This document shows positions 16,188 to 24,103 of a DNA stretch of 46,641 nucleotides, piece after piece. Both the position numbers and the translations under genes were made by a program. Under the pieces are notes generated by a model that worked only from the letters and a program-made list of their open reading frames with translations, was not told the origin of the DNA and made no database searches. The first letter of the stretch is position 1; each line of letters begins with the position of its first letter. Location of the stretch: assembly GCA_021785175.1 (NCBI GenBank), contig JAJYGH010000019.1, forward strand, positions 1-46,641, read 5' to 3'. The DNA is from Chloroflexota bacterium (GTDB lineage Bacteria; Chloroflexota; Limnocylindria; Limnocylindrales; CSP1-4).

Positions 16188-17081
16188 TCACGCCGCGCCC
16201 TCCGCCGCGACGCCACCGGCGGACGGGACGGAGCCGGGCCCGGCATCCCTGGCGCCTCCCGGTCCGGCCACGACACGCGTCCCGAACCCCGGGTCCTCCA
16301 GTGCGCGACGGACGGCGTCGGGATCGCCGCCGTCCGCGATCACCGCGTGCGCCCCCGGCGCAGACAGACCGCGCACCGCGGCCCGCACCTTCGGGATCAT
16401 GCCGCCCGCGATGACGCCGGCGGCGATCAGCGCCGCGGCATCGTCGGCGGTCATCGAGTCGATCCGCGCGCCGTCGGCGCCGCGAACGCCGTCGACGTCC
16501 GTGAGCAGCACGAGCGCGTGCGCGCCGAGGCCGTGCGCCAGACCCGCCGCGGCATCGTCGGCGTTCACGTTGCACACGACCCCCTGCTCGTCGAGCGCCA
16601 GCGGCGCCACGACGGGCACGTGCCCGGCGTCGAGGAGCGTCCGCGCGAACGCGGGCCGGACACCCATGATCGTCGCGACCAGTCCCTTCCCGTGCACGCG
16701 CCGCCCCGCCAGCAGCGCACCGTCGACCCCGGACACGCCGACCGCGTCGCAGCCGCGCGCCCGGAGCGCCGCGACCAGCTCGACGTTCGCAGCTCCGCGC
16801 AGCACGGCGGCCGTCACCTCGAGTGCGGGCTCGTCCGTGACGCGCAGTCCGTCCTCGAACCGCGTCGGGACGCCGAGGCGCTCCAGCCAGCCCGTGACCC
16901 GCGCGCCGCCGCCGTGGACCACGACCACCTGCCGCGTCCGCGCGAGGTCCGCCACCTGGTCGATGACGCGCTCCTGGCCCGCGATCGTCGTTCCGCCGAG
17001 CTTCACGACGACGAGGCCGGCGTCCGGCGTCCCGATGCCGGGACCGGATGCGGGCACGGGCGCGACGCCCTCCCGGCTCAC
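16188..17081 (-). CDS. argB: Acetylglutamate kinase
   Basis: 297 residues. It phosphorylates N-acetylglutamate with ATP. The nucleotide-binding lysine is in VVVKLGGTT, the glycine loop in VVVVHGGGARVTGWLERLG, and the substrate region includes GLRVTDEPALEV. NVNADDAAAGLAHGL and GGMIPKVRAAV complete the amino-acid-kinase fold. The first 20 and last 35 residues are unconserved. GTG 17081 overlaps the argJ stop by 4 bases (GTGA), which implies translational coupling. Confidence 0.96.
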   Translation of the reverse strand: MSREGVAPVPASGPGIGTPDAGLVVVKLGGTTIAGQERVIDQVADLARTRQVVVVHGGGARVTGWLERLGVPTRFEDGLRVTDEPALEVTAAVLRGAANVELVAALRARGCDAVGVSGVDGALLAGRRVHGKGLVATIMGVRPAFARTLLDAGHVPVVAPLALDEQGVVCNVNADDAAAGLAHGLGAHALVLLTDVDGVRGADGARIDSMTADDAAALIAAGVIAGGMIPKVRAAVRGLSAPGAHAVIADGGDPDAVRRALEDPGFGTRVVAGPGGARDAGPGSVPSAGGVAAEGAA

Positions 17082-18391
17082 GTCGAATACTCCGCGTTCT
17101 CACGCACGTAGTCCTCGGTGAGGTCGCAGCCCCACGCGTCGGCCGAGGCGTGGCCCAGGCCGAGGTCGACGTCGATCGCCACTTCGGGCGCGGCCATCGC
17201 CTCCCGGACGGCGTCGGCGTCGAACGGGATCGGCTCGCCGGCAAACACCGGCGTCCCGCAGATCGCGATCCGGAGACGGGCCGGGTCGAGCGAGACCGCG
17301 CTGCCGTCCGTGCGCCTCGCGGCGCCGGCGGCCGCGGCGACGCGCCCCCAGTTCGGGTCGCGGCCGTGGACCGCGGCCTTCAGCAGGCTGCTGCCCACCA
17401 CGGCGCGCGACACGGACCGCGCATCCGCGAGGCGTTCCGCGCCGCGAACCCGGCACGTGATCCGGCACGTGGCGCCCTCGCCGTCCGCGGCCTGCTGCCG
17501 TGCGAGCGAGCGGCAGACGGCGGCCAGCGCAGCGCCGAGCGCGTCCGCGTCGGCCGTCCCCGGGCGGATCTCGTCAGTGCCCGACGCGCCGGACGCCAGC
17601 GCGAGGACGGTGTCGTTCGTCGACGTGTCCCCGTCCACGGTCAGCTGGTCGAACGAGACCGAGACCGCCGGCCGCAGCAGCGACGCGAGCACCTCCGGAC
17701 TCACCGCCGCGTCGGTCAGCAGTACGGCGATCATCGTCGCCATCCCGGGGTGGATCATCCCGACGCCCTTCACGACGCCGCTGACGCGCACCGACCGCCA
17801 GCCGTTCCCGGCCGCGACGTCGACGACGGTCGTCGCTGCCTTGAGCCTGGTGTCGGTCGTCATGATCGTCGCGCCCACTGCCTCGAACGCCTCGTCGTCC
17901 CGGGCGACGCGCTGCGGCACGAGGGTTCGGATGGTCGTGGTCACCCGGTCCACCGGAAGCCGCGTCCCGATGAGCCCGGTCGACGCGCGCAGGACCTGCT
18001 CGATGGGGCAGGCAACGGCGTGCGCGAGCGCACCGGCGATCCGCTCCTCGTCTTCGTCGCCGGCAGGGCCCGTCGCGGCGTTCGCGCTGCCGGCGGTGAT
18101 CACGACGGCGCGGGCGACGCCGCCGCTCGAGGCGAGGCTCGCACGGCTGAACCGCACGGGCGCGGCCTGCACGAGGTTCCGCGTGAAGAGCCCGGCCGCG
18201 GATGCCGGGTCCGGCGTCGTGACGGTCACGATCGCCACGTCCGGCCTGCCGCTCGGCTTGATCCCGGCTGTACCGGATGCGGCCCCGAACCCGGGCGGCA
18301 TGCAGGTCCGCTCCTCGACCTGGAGGGCATCGGCCCCCTCCGCGAGGCGCTGCCACGCGACGTCGTCCATGCTCCAGGCTGGCTCCGTCAT
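17078..18391 (-). CDS. argJ: Glutamate N-acetyltransferase (ornithine acetyltransferase)
   Basis: 437 residues. It moves the acetyl group from acetylornithine to glutamate, recycling it. The precursor cleaves itself before the threonine of MATM in VKGVGMIHPGMATMIAVLL, and that threonine becomes the nucleophile. VDGDTSTNDTVLALASG and HGRDPNWGRVAAAAG are further signatures, and the C-terminus YVRENAEYST is typical. Whether it also uses acetyl-CoA cannot be told from sequence; a separate NAGS (argA) in the operon makes the monofunctional form sufficient. ATG 18391 overlaps the argC stop by 4 bases (ATGA). Confidence 0.96.
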   Translation of the reverse strand: MTEPAWSMDDVAWQRLAEGADALQVEERTCMPPGFGAASGTAGIKPSGRPDVAIVTVTTPDPASAAGLFTRNLVQAAPVRFSRASLASSGGVARAVVITAGSANAATGPAGDEDEERIAGALAHAVACPIEQVLRASTGLIGTRLPVDRVTTTIRTLVPQRVARDDEAFEAVGATIMTTDTRLKAATTVVDVAAGNGWRSVRVSGVVKGVGMIHPGMATMIAVLLTDAAVSPEVLASLLRPAVSVSFDQLTVDGDTSTNDTVLALASGASGTDEIRPGTADADALGAALAAVCRSLARQQAADGEGATCRITCRVRGAERLADARSVSRAVVGSSLLKAAVHGRDPNWGRVAAAAGAARRTDGSAVSLDPARLRIAICGTPVFAGEPIPFDADAVREAMAAPEVAIDVDLGLGHASADAWGCDLTEDYVRENAEYST

Positions 18392-19602
18392 GGATACAGC
18401 GGCAATTGCTCGAGCCCGGCCGTCTCGGGGAGCCCGAAGGCGATGTTCAGCGACTGGACGGCCTGTCCGGCCGCGCCCTTGACGAGGTTGTCGGTGACCG
18501 CGAGGGCGAGGACCAGGCCGCTGCGCTGGTCGAGGTGCACGTGGACACGGCACAGGTTGCTGCCGGTCACGCTCTTCGTCGCGGGCGGGACGGGGGACAT
18601 TTGCACGAATGGCTCCGCGCCGTACGCCTCGGCATACAGGTCGTCGAGCTCCGCCTGCGAGACGGGTCGCGAGGGCCGCACGTAGCACGTCGCGAGGAGC
18701 CCGCGGGTCATCGGGACCAGGTGCGGCGTGAACACGAGCCCGCCGACCGCCTCGGGCGAGACGCCGAGCCCCCCGAGCTCGCCCTGGATCTCGGGCAGGT
18801 GCCGGTGGCCCGTGAGGCTGTACGCACGCACGGACTCGTTCGCCTCGGAGAAGTGCATCTCGAGCCTGGGCTCGCGGCCCGCACCGCTGACCCCGCTCTT
18901 CGCGTCGACGATGACGGCGCCGATCAGCCCCGCCCGGGCGAGGGGAGCGAGCGCGAGCAGGGTCGTGGTCGGGTAGCAGCCGGGCGACGCGACGATCCGG
19001 GTGGACGGGATCTCCGCGCGATGGAGCTCGGGGAGGCCGTACACCGCCGGCGGGAGCGCGCGCCGCCCATCCGCGGCGGCACGGCCCGTGCCACCGGGCA
19101 GCAGATCCGGCGCGGGGTGCTCGAGGCGGTAGTAGTCACGATACGCCGCCGGGTCCGACAGCCGGAAGTCGGCACCGAGATCGATGACGAGGACGCCGGC
19201 GGCGGCCAGGTCGGGCGCGACCGAGGCGGCCTGTCCGTGCGGGAGGGCGAGCAGGACCGCGTCCAGGGCGGACGGATCGGGCAACGCGCCGTCGATGCGG
19301 TGGCGGGTCCCGGCGAGATGCGCGAACGCCTCGCCGACGGGGATGCCGTCGCGGTTCCGCGCCGCGAGGGCGACGATGCGGACCGCCGGGTGGCGCTCGA
19401 GCAGGCGGACGAGCTCCGCTCCGACGTACCCGGTCGCGCCCAGGATCCCCACGCGGACGCGCCCCGAGCTGGCCGCGACCTGCCGCTCGCCGACCGTCGC
19501 CGTCTTCACCGGCCTGCCGCGCTCGGCCTGCGTGGCTGGCGCCTCGACCGTCCCGGCGCCCGCCGCCGGTCCTGTCCCCATCGATGCAGCGTCCGTACCC
19601 AT
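18388..19602 (-). CDS. argC: N-acetyl-gamma-glutamyl-phosphate reductase
   Basis: 404 residues from ATG 19602. It reduces N-acetylglutamyl phosphate with NADPH. The Rossmann loop is GILGATGYVGAELVRLL at about 52-68, the catalytic cysteine is in ASPGCYPTTT, and the histidine is in GHRHLPEIQ. The first 47 residues are Ala/Gly/Thr-rich and longer than usual; ATG 19581 or GTG 19509 are possible later starts. ATG 19602 is kept because a -10-like element and ArgR-like box lie directly before it, which would fit a leaderless message. First gene of the argCJBRGA operon. Confidence 0.94.
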   Translation of the reverse strand: MGTDAASMGTGPAAGAGTVEAPATQAERGRPVKTATVGERQVAASSGRVRVGILGATGYVGAELVRLLERHPAVRIVALAARNRDGIPVGEAFAHLAGTRHRIDGALPDPSALDAVLLALPHGQAASVAPDLAAAGVLVIDLGADFRLSDPAAYRDYYRLEHPAPDLLPGGTGRAAADGRRALPPAVYGLPELHRAEIPSTRIVASPGCYPTTTLLALAPLARAGLIGAVIVDAKSGVSGAGREPRLEMHFSEANESVRAYSLTGHRHLPEIQGELGGLGVSPEAVGGLVFTPHLVPMTRGLLATCYVRPSRPVSQAELDDLYAEAYGAEPFVQMSPVPPATKSVTGSNLCRVHVHLDQRSGLVLALAVTDNLVKGAAGQAVQSLNIAFGLPETAGLEQLPLYP

Positions 19603-19604
19603 TG

Positions 19605-19620
19605 GCGCATAAGCATACGC
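19605..19620 (-). promoter_or_regulatory. Candidate ARG box overlapping the argC promoter
   Basis: On the minus strand the site reads gcgtatgcttatgcgc. Its outer parts, GCGyAT and ATrCGC, mirror each other, and 10 of 16 positions are symmetric. TATGCT inside it is a good -10 hexamer. It is A+T-rich against its surroundings and ends 2 bases before ATG 19602. ArgR boxes in high-GC bacteria are weak palindromes of this kind with TGCAT-like halves. Confidence 0.5.
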
Positions 19621-19790
19621 GTTTGCGGATGATCCTGCAGGTCGCCGGCTGTCACGGCGGGGCGGCGGGGGGCCGAAGGCCGGGCCGCGCGTCGTTCCGG
19701 CAACCGCTTGCGACGACTCGACCGGACGGTCCGAGCCGATCGGCGGCGTTCGCCGGGCGTGCCGTCTGCCCGACCCGCGCGGCCTGCCCC

Positions 19791-20291
19791 TCAGGCTCGG
19801 CTCGCCCGCGCCGGGTCGAGCCCCGCCACGTTCACGCCCTGCGGCCCGGTGACGATGACCTCGGCTCGGTGTTCGCCCTGCGGATTCCGGACCACGTACC
19901 GGTGCACGATCCGTGCGATGCCGGTTGCCATGACGGCCGTCACCGTGCAGTACTTCGTCGCGGACAGCTCGATCGCGCGGCGTACGGCCTCCGGGTCGAG
20001 CGGATCGCCCTCCACGCGATGCTCCACGATCACGTCCGTGTAGGCGTGCGGGTGGGAGTCGCGCTGCTCTCCGGTGACGGTGACCTCGTACGAGGTCACC
20101 GTCTGCTGCTTCTTCGTGAGGATCGAGATCACGTCCATGGCGGTGCAGCCGCCAAGGGAGACCATGACGAGCTCGGCCGGCCGGAATCCGCGACCACCCT
20201 TCTCGTCGTCCATCTCGAGCCGGTCGCCCGTGCTCGCCTCGGCCATCAGGTGCAGTCCCCCGTCCCACCGGACCGTCGCGCGCTTGCTCAT
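19791..20291 (-). CDS. OsmC/Ohr-family thiol peroxidase-like protein
   Basis: 166 residues. OsmC proteins reduce organic hydroperoxides through two cysteines; here C49 in SLGGCTAMDV and C115 in ATKYCTVTAV are both present in the expected positions. The charged patch ELVMVSLGGC and the central helix also fit the family. A strong ribosome site (aggagg) precedes ATG 20291, which overlaps the methyltransferase stop by 4 bases. Downstream of trxB, so electrons may come from the thioredoxin system. Last gene of the three-gene trxB operon. Confidence 0.9.
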   Translation of the reverse strand: MSKRATVRWDGGLHLMAEASTGDRLEMDDEKGGRGFRPAELVMVSLGGCTAMDVISILTKKQQTVTSYEVTVTGEQRDSHPHAYTDVIVEHRVEGDPLDPEAVRRAIELSATKYCTVTAVMATGIARIVHRYVVRNPQGEHRAEVIVTGPQGVNVAGLDPARASRA

Positions 20292-21142
20292 GTCCTCGCC
20301 TCCTCCAGGGGCGCCCTGGACTCCGGAATGCTTCCGCCCGCTCGCGCGCCGGTCCCCGTTGGTCCGGCGACCGACCCCGCCCACGTCGGGGCCGGCTCCG
20401 TCGCCGCGCCGCCGTCCTCCATGCCCCGTCTCGCGCGAACGACGATCGTCGAGCGCCGCGCCGGAAACCGGTGGGCCGCGATGTCCCCGGCGAGTCCGAT
20501 GACGAACGTCGGCACCCGGCGTCGCCAGGCCCGAGCCAGGTGGTCGGTCGTGCGGATCTCGACCTCTCCGAAGCCCGCGTCGCGCAGCGCCGCGCGCAGC
20601 CGCCGCGGCGTGTTGTGCGTTGCGACGAGCGGGTGCGCATCCGTCGGCGCCGCCTTGACGAGCCGCTGCAGCGGCTCGGCGACGCGCACCGGCAGCGCGC
20701 AATAGGCAGCCACGAGCGGGTGCGAGCGGTTCACGGTCGAGAGCACGAGCCATCCGCCGGGCCGGAGCCAGCGGGCGAGCGTGCGCAGCGCGGCGTCCGG
20801 ATCGCGCAGGTGCTCGAATGCGAACGAGGAGAACGCGACGTCGAGCGATCCGGGCGGTAGCGCACCCGCGTCGGTGCACAGGTCGGCGCACACGAACCGG
20901 TCGAGCCAGGGCAGGGGAGCGCCTGGCGCGTGGATGTCGACGCCGACGATCTCGGAGGCACGTGCCCGGAACGGCCGAAGGGCACTGACGTGTCCGCAGC
21001 CGGCGTCGACGACGACCGCGCCGCGCTCGGGCAGCGCCGCGTCGAGGAACGCGTGCGTCACCTCCGCGGTCGACGGTGAGAAGCCGAGCCGGCGCAGCAG
21101 GCGTTCGTGCCGGTCGAGCCGCGGCGTTTCGCCCCCGCTCAC
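20288..21142 (-). CDS. SAM-dependent methyltransferase (type 11)
   Basis: 284 residues. Motif I is VVVDAGCGHVSAL at 43-55, followed by an acidic strand end at IVGVDIHAP, motif II near LDVAFSSFAFEHLRDPDAAL, and the post-motif LRPGGWLVLSTVN. These place it in the UbiE/Methyltransf_11 group; the substrate is unknown. The last 45 residues are Gly/Pro/Ala-rich and probably disordered. GTG 21142 overlaps the trxB stop by 4 bases (GTGA) and its own stop overlaps the OsmC start, so the three are one translational unit. A thiol or small-molecule substrate linked to redox stress is possible but unsupported. Confidence 0.85.
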   Translation of the reverse strand: MSGGETPRLDRHERLLRRLGFSPSTAEVTHAFLDAALPERGAVVVDAGCGHVSALRPFRARASEIVGVDIHAPGAPLPWLDRFVCADLCTDAGALPPGSLDVAFSSFAFEHLRDPDAALRTLARWLRPGGWLVLSTVNRSHPLVAAYCALPVRVAEPLQRLVKAAPTDAHPLVATHNTPRRLRAALRDAGFGEVEIRTTDHLARAWRRRVPTFVIGLAGDIAAHRFPARRSTIVVRARRGMEDGGAATEPAPTWAGSVAGPTGTGARAGGSIPESRAPLEEART

Positions 21143-22203
21143 CACGCGGACATCGTCGCCGGCTCTGCCAGACCGTGCTCCGCGAGCCATCGCTCGGCGT
21201 CGATCGCCGCCCGGCAACCGTCGCCGGCCGCCGTGATCGCCTGGCGGTAGCGCGAGTCGTGCACGTCGCCCGCGACGAACACCCCGTCGATCCGCGTCCG
21301 CGTGTCCTCGTGGACCGCGAGGTAGCCCTTGTCGTCGACCTCGAGCCATTCGCGGAACACGCCCGTGTTGGGCCGGTGCCCGATCGCGATGAAGAGCCCG
21401 TCCGTCGGCTCGTCGCGCTCGGCGCCGGTGACCGTGTCCTGCAGGCGGACACCCGAGACCTGTTCCGCTCCGAGCACCTCGACGACGCGGCTGTTCCACA
21501 GCACGCGGACTTTCGGGTTCGCGAGTGCCCGCTCCTGCATGATGTGGCTGCCGCGGAACTGGTCGCGTCGGTGGACCATCACGACCTCGCGGGCGTACCG
21601 GGTCAGGAACAGGGCCTCCTCGAGCGCCGTGTCGCCACCGCCGACGACGACCACCTTCCGATCGCGGAAGAAGAAGCCGTCGCAGGTCGCGCACGCGCTC
21701 ACGCCGCGCCCGCGCAGGCGGGATTCGCTCTCGAGCTCGAGCCACAGCGCCGATGCGCCGCTCGCCACGATGACCGTCTCCGCCTGGTACTCGACACCGC
21801 CGGCCCAGAGCCGGAACGGTCGCTTCGACAGATCCACCCGTTCGACGTCGACGTCGACCACGAGCGCGCCGAACCGCTCGGCCTGGGCCCGCATCCTGTC
21901 CATGAGCTCCGGTCCCTGGATCCCCTCCGGGAAGCCGGGGAAATTCTCGACCTCGCTCGTGATCATGAGCTGGCCGCCGGCCTCGTATCCACCGAGGACG
22001 ATCGGCTCGAGGTTGGCGCGCGCGGCGTAGATCGCGGCCGTCAGCCCGGCGGGGCCGGATCCGACGACGAGAACCTTCGCGCTCGTCCTGTTCCCCGGGA
22101 CGGCCTCGACCGGAGCGCCGACGGGAGCCGCCATCCCCTGCTCGCCGTCGCCAATGATCTGCAGCGGCTTGAGGCCGCCCAACCCGCCCACGTCCTGGCT
22201 CAT
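21139..22203 (-). CDS. trxB: Thioredoxin reductase
   Basis: 354 residues. It reduces thioredoxin with NADPH. The FAD loop VLVVGSGPAGLTAA starts at 44, the redox pair CATC is at 171-174, and the NADPH loop VVVVGGGDTALEEA is followed by VMVHRRDQFRGS, whose arginines favour NADPH. The C-terminal FAD motif is VFVAGDVHDSRYRQAITAAGDG. The first 40 residues are an extra segment beyond the usual 310-320; ATG at codon 24 is an alternative start. A ribosome site is only fair at ATG 22203. First gene of the trxB-methyltransferase-OsmC operon. Confidence 0.94.
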   Translation of the reverse strand: MSQDVGGLGGLKPLQIIGDGEQGMAAPVGAPVEAVPGNRTSAKVLVVGSGPAGLTAAIYAARANLEPIVLGGYEAGGQLMITSEVENFPGFPEGIQGPELMDRMRAQAERFGALVVDVDVERVDLSKRPFRLWAGGVEYQAETVIVASGASALWLELESESRLRGRGVSACATCDGFFFRDRKVVVVGGGDTALEEALFLTRYAREVVMVHRRDQFRGSHIMQERALANPKVRVLWNSRVVEVLGAEQVSGVRLQDTVTGAERDEPTDGLFIAIGHRPNTGVFREWLEVDDKGYLAVHEDTRTRIDGVFVAGDVHDSRYRQAITAAGDGCRAAIDAERWLAEHGLAEPATMSAW

Positions 22204-22297
22204 CCCCTCGTGCTCTCTCCTCGTGCTCTCGCCGGGGGTCCTGCGGTCTCGCCGGGTCGCGCCCTGCGATCGAGCGGGCCGCCCGTCGTCCTGCTGG

Positions 22298-22314
22298 ATA
22301 CCCCCAGGGAGTAT
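22298..22314 (-). promoter_or_regulatory. CsoR/CstR-type operator candidate upstream of trxB
   Basis: On the plus strand: ATACCCCC, a central A, then GGGAGTAT. Seven of eight arm positions pair. This is close to the ATACCCCyrGGGGTAT pattern bound by CsoR, RcnR and CstR repressors. It lies 95 bases before trxB and 2 bases after the rpe gene. TAGAAT at 22313-22318 on the minus strand, overlapping it, could be a -10. No CsoR-family gene is in the window. Confidence 0.5.
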
Positions 22315-22315
22315 T

Positions 22316-23071
22316 CTACCCCATGCCGGCGGCCCCCCCGGACCCGGGCGGGAAACCGGTGGCCGCCGCCGCCCTCGCGCGCAGGTCCTGCACCGCGTGC
22401 GCCGTCCCGGCCGGGTCGTGGAAGAGCGTGCTGCCGGTCACGAACACGTCCGCGCCGGCCGCCGCGCACGTCGCGATCGTGTCGGGCGCGATCCCGCCGT
22501 CGACCTCGAGCCAGATGCGCCGGCCGGTCTCGCCGATCAGCCGCCGGACGACCCGCAGCTTGGCCTCCATGCTCGCAAGGTAGGCCTGGCCCCCGAAGCC
22601 CGGGTTGACCGTCATCACGAGCACCAGGTCGACGAGATCGAGCACGTTCACGACGGCATCGGCCGGTGTGGCCGGGTTGACGGCCACCGCGGCACGCGCG
22701 CCGAGCTCGCCGATCCGCATGAGGCTGCGGTGCAGGTTGTGGGTCGACTCGGCGTGGACGATGACCCGCTCGCAGCCGGCATCGATGCACGGCTCGATGA
22801 GCACATCGGGGTGCGAGACCATGAGCTGGGCCTCGAACGGCAGGGACGTGTGCCGCCGCGCGGCGGCGATGACGTCCGGCCCGAACGTCAGGTTCGGCAC
22901 GAACGAGGCGTCCATCACGTCGAACTGGATCCAGTCGACCCCGGCCTCCTCGAGCGCCGCGACCTCCTCGCCGAGGCGTGCGAGGTCGGCGGGCAGCACG
23001 GACGCCACGATCCGTGGACCCGGCGCTGCCCGCTCCGGACTCGACGTCGGCTGCCCTCCCGGTTCTGTCAT
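22316..23071 (-). CDS. rpe: Ribulose-phosphate 3-epimerase
   Basis: 251 residues of TIM-barrel fold. It interconverts ribulose 5-phosphate and xylulose 5-phosphate. Metal-site and signature segments are IQFDVMDASFVPNLTFG, VHAESTHNLHR, LVMTVNPGFGGQAY and WLEVDGGIAPDT. The usual glycine in DVMDGxFVPN is an alanine here (DVMDASFVPN), a mild change beside the metal-binding aspartate. The first 20 and last 15 residues are extra low-complexity tails. It follows an LLM oxidoreductase by 54 bases and closes the F420 block. Confidence 0.94.
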   Translation of the reverse strand: MTEPGGQPTSSPERAAPGPRIVASVLPADLARLGEEVAALEEAGVDWIQFDVMDASFVPNLTFGPDVIAAARRHTSLPFEAQLMVSHPDVLIEPCIDAGCERVIVHAESTHNLHRSLMRIGELGARAAVAVNPATPADAVVNVLDLVDLVLVMTVNPGFGGQAYLASMEAKLRVVRRLIGETGRRIWLEVDGGIAPDTIATCAAAGADVFVTGSTLFHDPAGTAHAVQDLRARAAAATGFPPGSGGAAGMG

Positions 23072-23125
23072 GCCGCATCCTCCCCACCTGGCCCGACGGC
23101 TCGTCCCCGCCCGGCCGCAGCCCGG

Positions 23126-24025
23126 TCAGCCCAGCGCATGGACCTGCGGAACGACGTCCCGCCCGAGCATCTCGAAGATGCCGGGCTCGGACACGTTGCG
23201 GATTCCGAAGATCGCGTGCTGCGATCCGGCCTCGTGCCAGCTGCCGATCCGGTCGACCATCTCGGACGGGCTCACGGACTCGCCGCCGCCGTCCCGCGAC
23301 ACCCGAAAGCTGTTGAGGTTGCTCCGCTCGATCTCGTCGAACGGCCGCCCGATCTCCTCGCAGCGCTCCTTGAGCACGGCGTACTTGTGGCGCAGGCTGT
23401 CCGGTCCGCCGAAGATGTTCGTCGCGTCCGCCCACCTCGCGACGAGCCGGAGCGTCTTCTGCTCGCCTCCGCCGCCGATCATGATCGGCGGGTGCGGCTT
23501 CCGGATCGCCTGGGGGCTGTTCATCATCCGTCCGAGCCGGTAGTGCCGGCCGTCGAACGCCTCCTCGCTGCCGCGTTCGCCCTGCCACATCGCGTGCACG
23601 ATCTGCAGCACCTCTTCGAGCATCTCGAAGCGCTGGCCGAGGGGCGGCATCGGGAACCCGAGCGCCTTCGACTCCTCCTCGTTCCACGCCGCGCCGATCC
23701 CGAGCCAGGCCCGTCCGCCCGACAGCACGTCGAGCGTCGTGGCCGCCTTGGCCCACAGCCCGGCCTGCCGGTAGTGGATGCCGCCGACCATCAGCCCGAG
23801 CGTGACGTGGCGGGTCAGCGCTGCGGCGAACGCGAGCGCGGACCATCCCTCGAGCATCGGCTCTTCGGCCTTCCCGACGCTCGGGATCTGGAAGAAGTGA
23901 TCCATCACCCACAGCGAGTCGAAGCCCGCGTCGTCGGCCTCGCGCACGATCCGCGCGAACGTCGGGCCGATCGCGGCATCTCCGCCCGGCCAGGTGAAGC
24001 TGGGCACCTGCAGTCCGATCTTCAT
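23126..24025 (-). CDS. LLM-class F420-dependent oxidoreductase
   Basis: 299 residues of the luciferase-like TIM barrel. MKIGLQVPSFTWPGGD, WVMDHFFQIPS and GGRAWLGIGAAWNEEESKAL are typical of the F420-dependent branch, where the histidine of the DHF motif and the GIGAAWNxxE loop line the cofactor site. Substrate unknown. The C-terminus ends at the expected family length. ATG 24025 directly begins the family motif. It lies 78 bases after cofE on the same strand, so it probably belongs to the same cofactor regulon. Confidence 0.88.
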   Translation of the reverse strand: MKIGLQVPSFTWPGGDAAIGPTFARIVREADDAGFDSLWVMDHFFQIPSVGKAEEPMLEGWSALAFAAALTRHVTLGLMVGGIHYRQAGLWAKAATTLDVLSGGRAWLGIGAAWNEEESKALGFPMPPLGQRFEMLEEVLQIVHAMWQGERGSEEAFDGRHYRLGRMMNSPQAIRKPHPPIMIGGGGEQKTLRLVARWADATNIFGGPDSLRHKYAVLKERCEEIGRPFDEIERSNLNSFRVSRDGGGESVSPSEMVDRIGSWHEAGSQHAIFGIRNVSEPGIFEMLGRDVVPQVHALG

Positions 24026-24103
24026 GCCGTGAGCGTACTGCGGACGGCGCAGCGGAAGGCTGCGTGCCCGCCGCCGCCCGTTGCGTCGCCGGGAAAGCTG
24101 CGC

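Noticed and set aside
22319-22341. -35 element for the TAGAAT upstream of trxB
   Set aside because: The position 17 bases upstream reads ccgggg on the minus strand, which does not resemble TTGACA.
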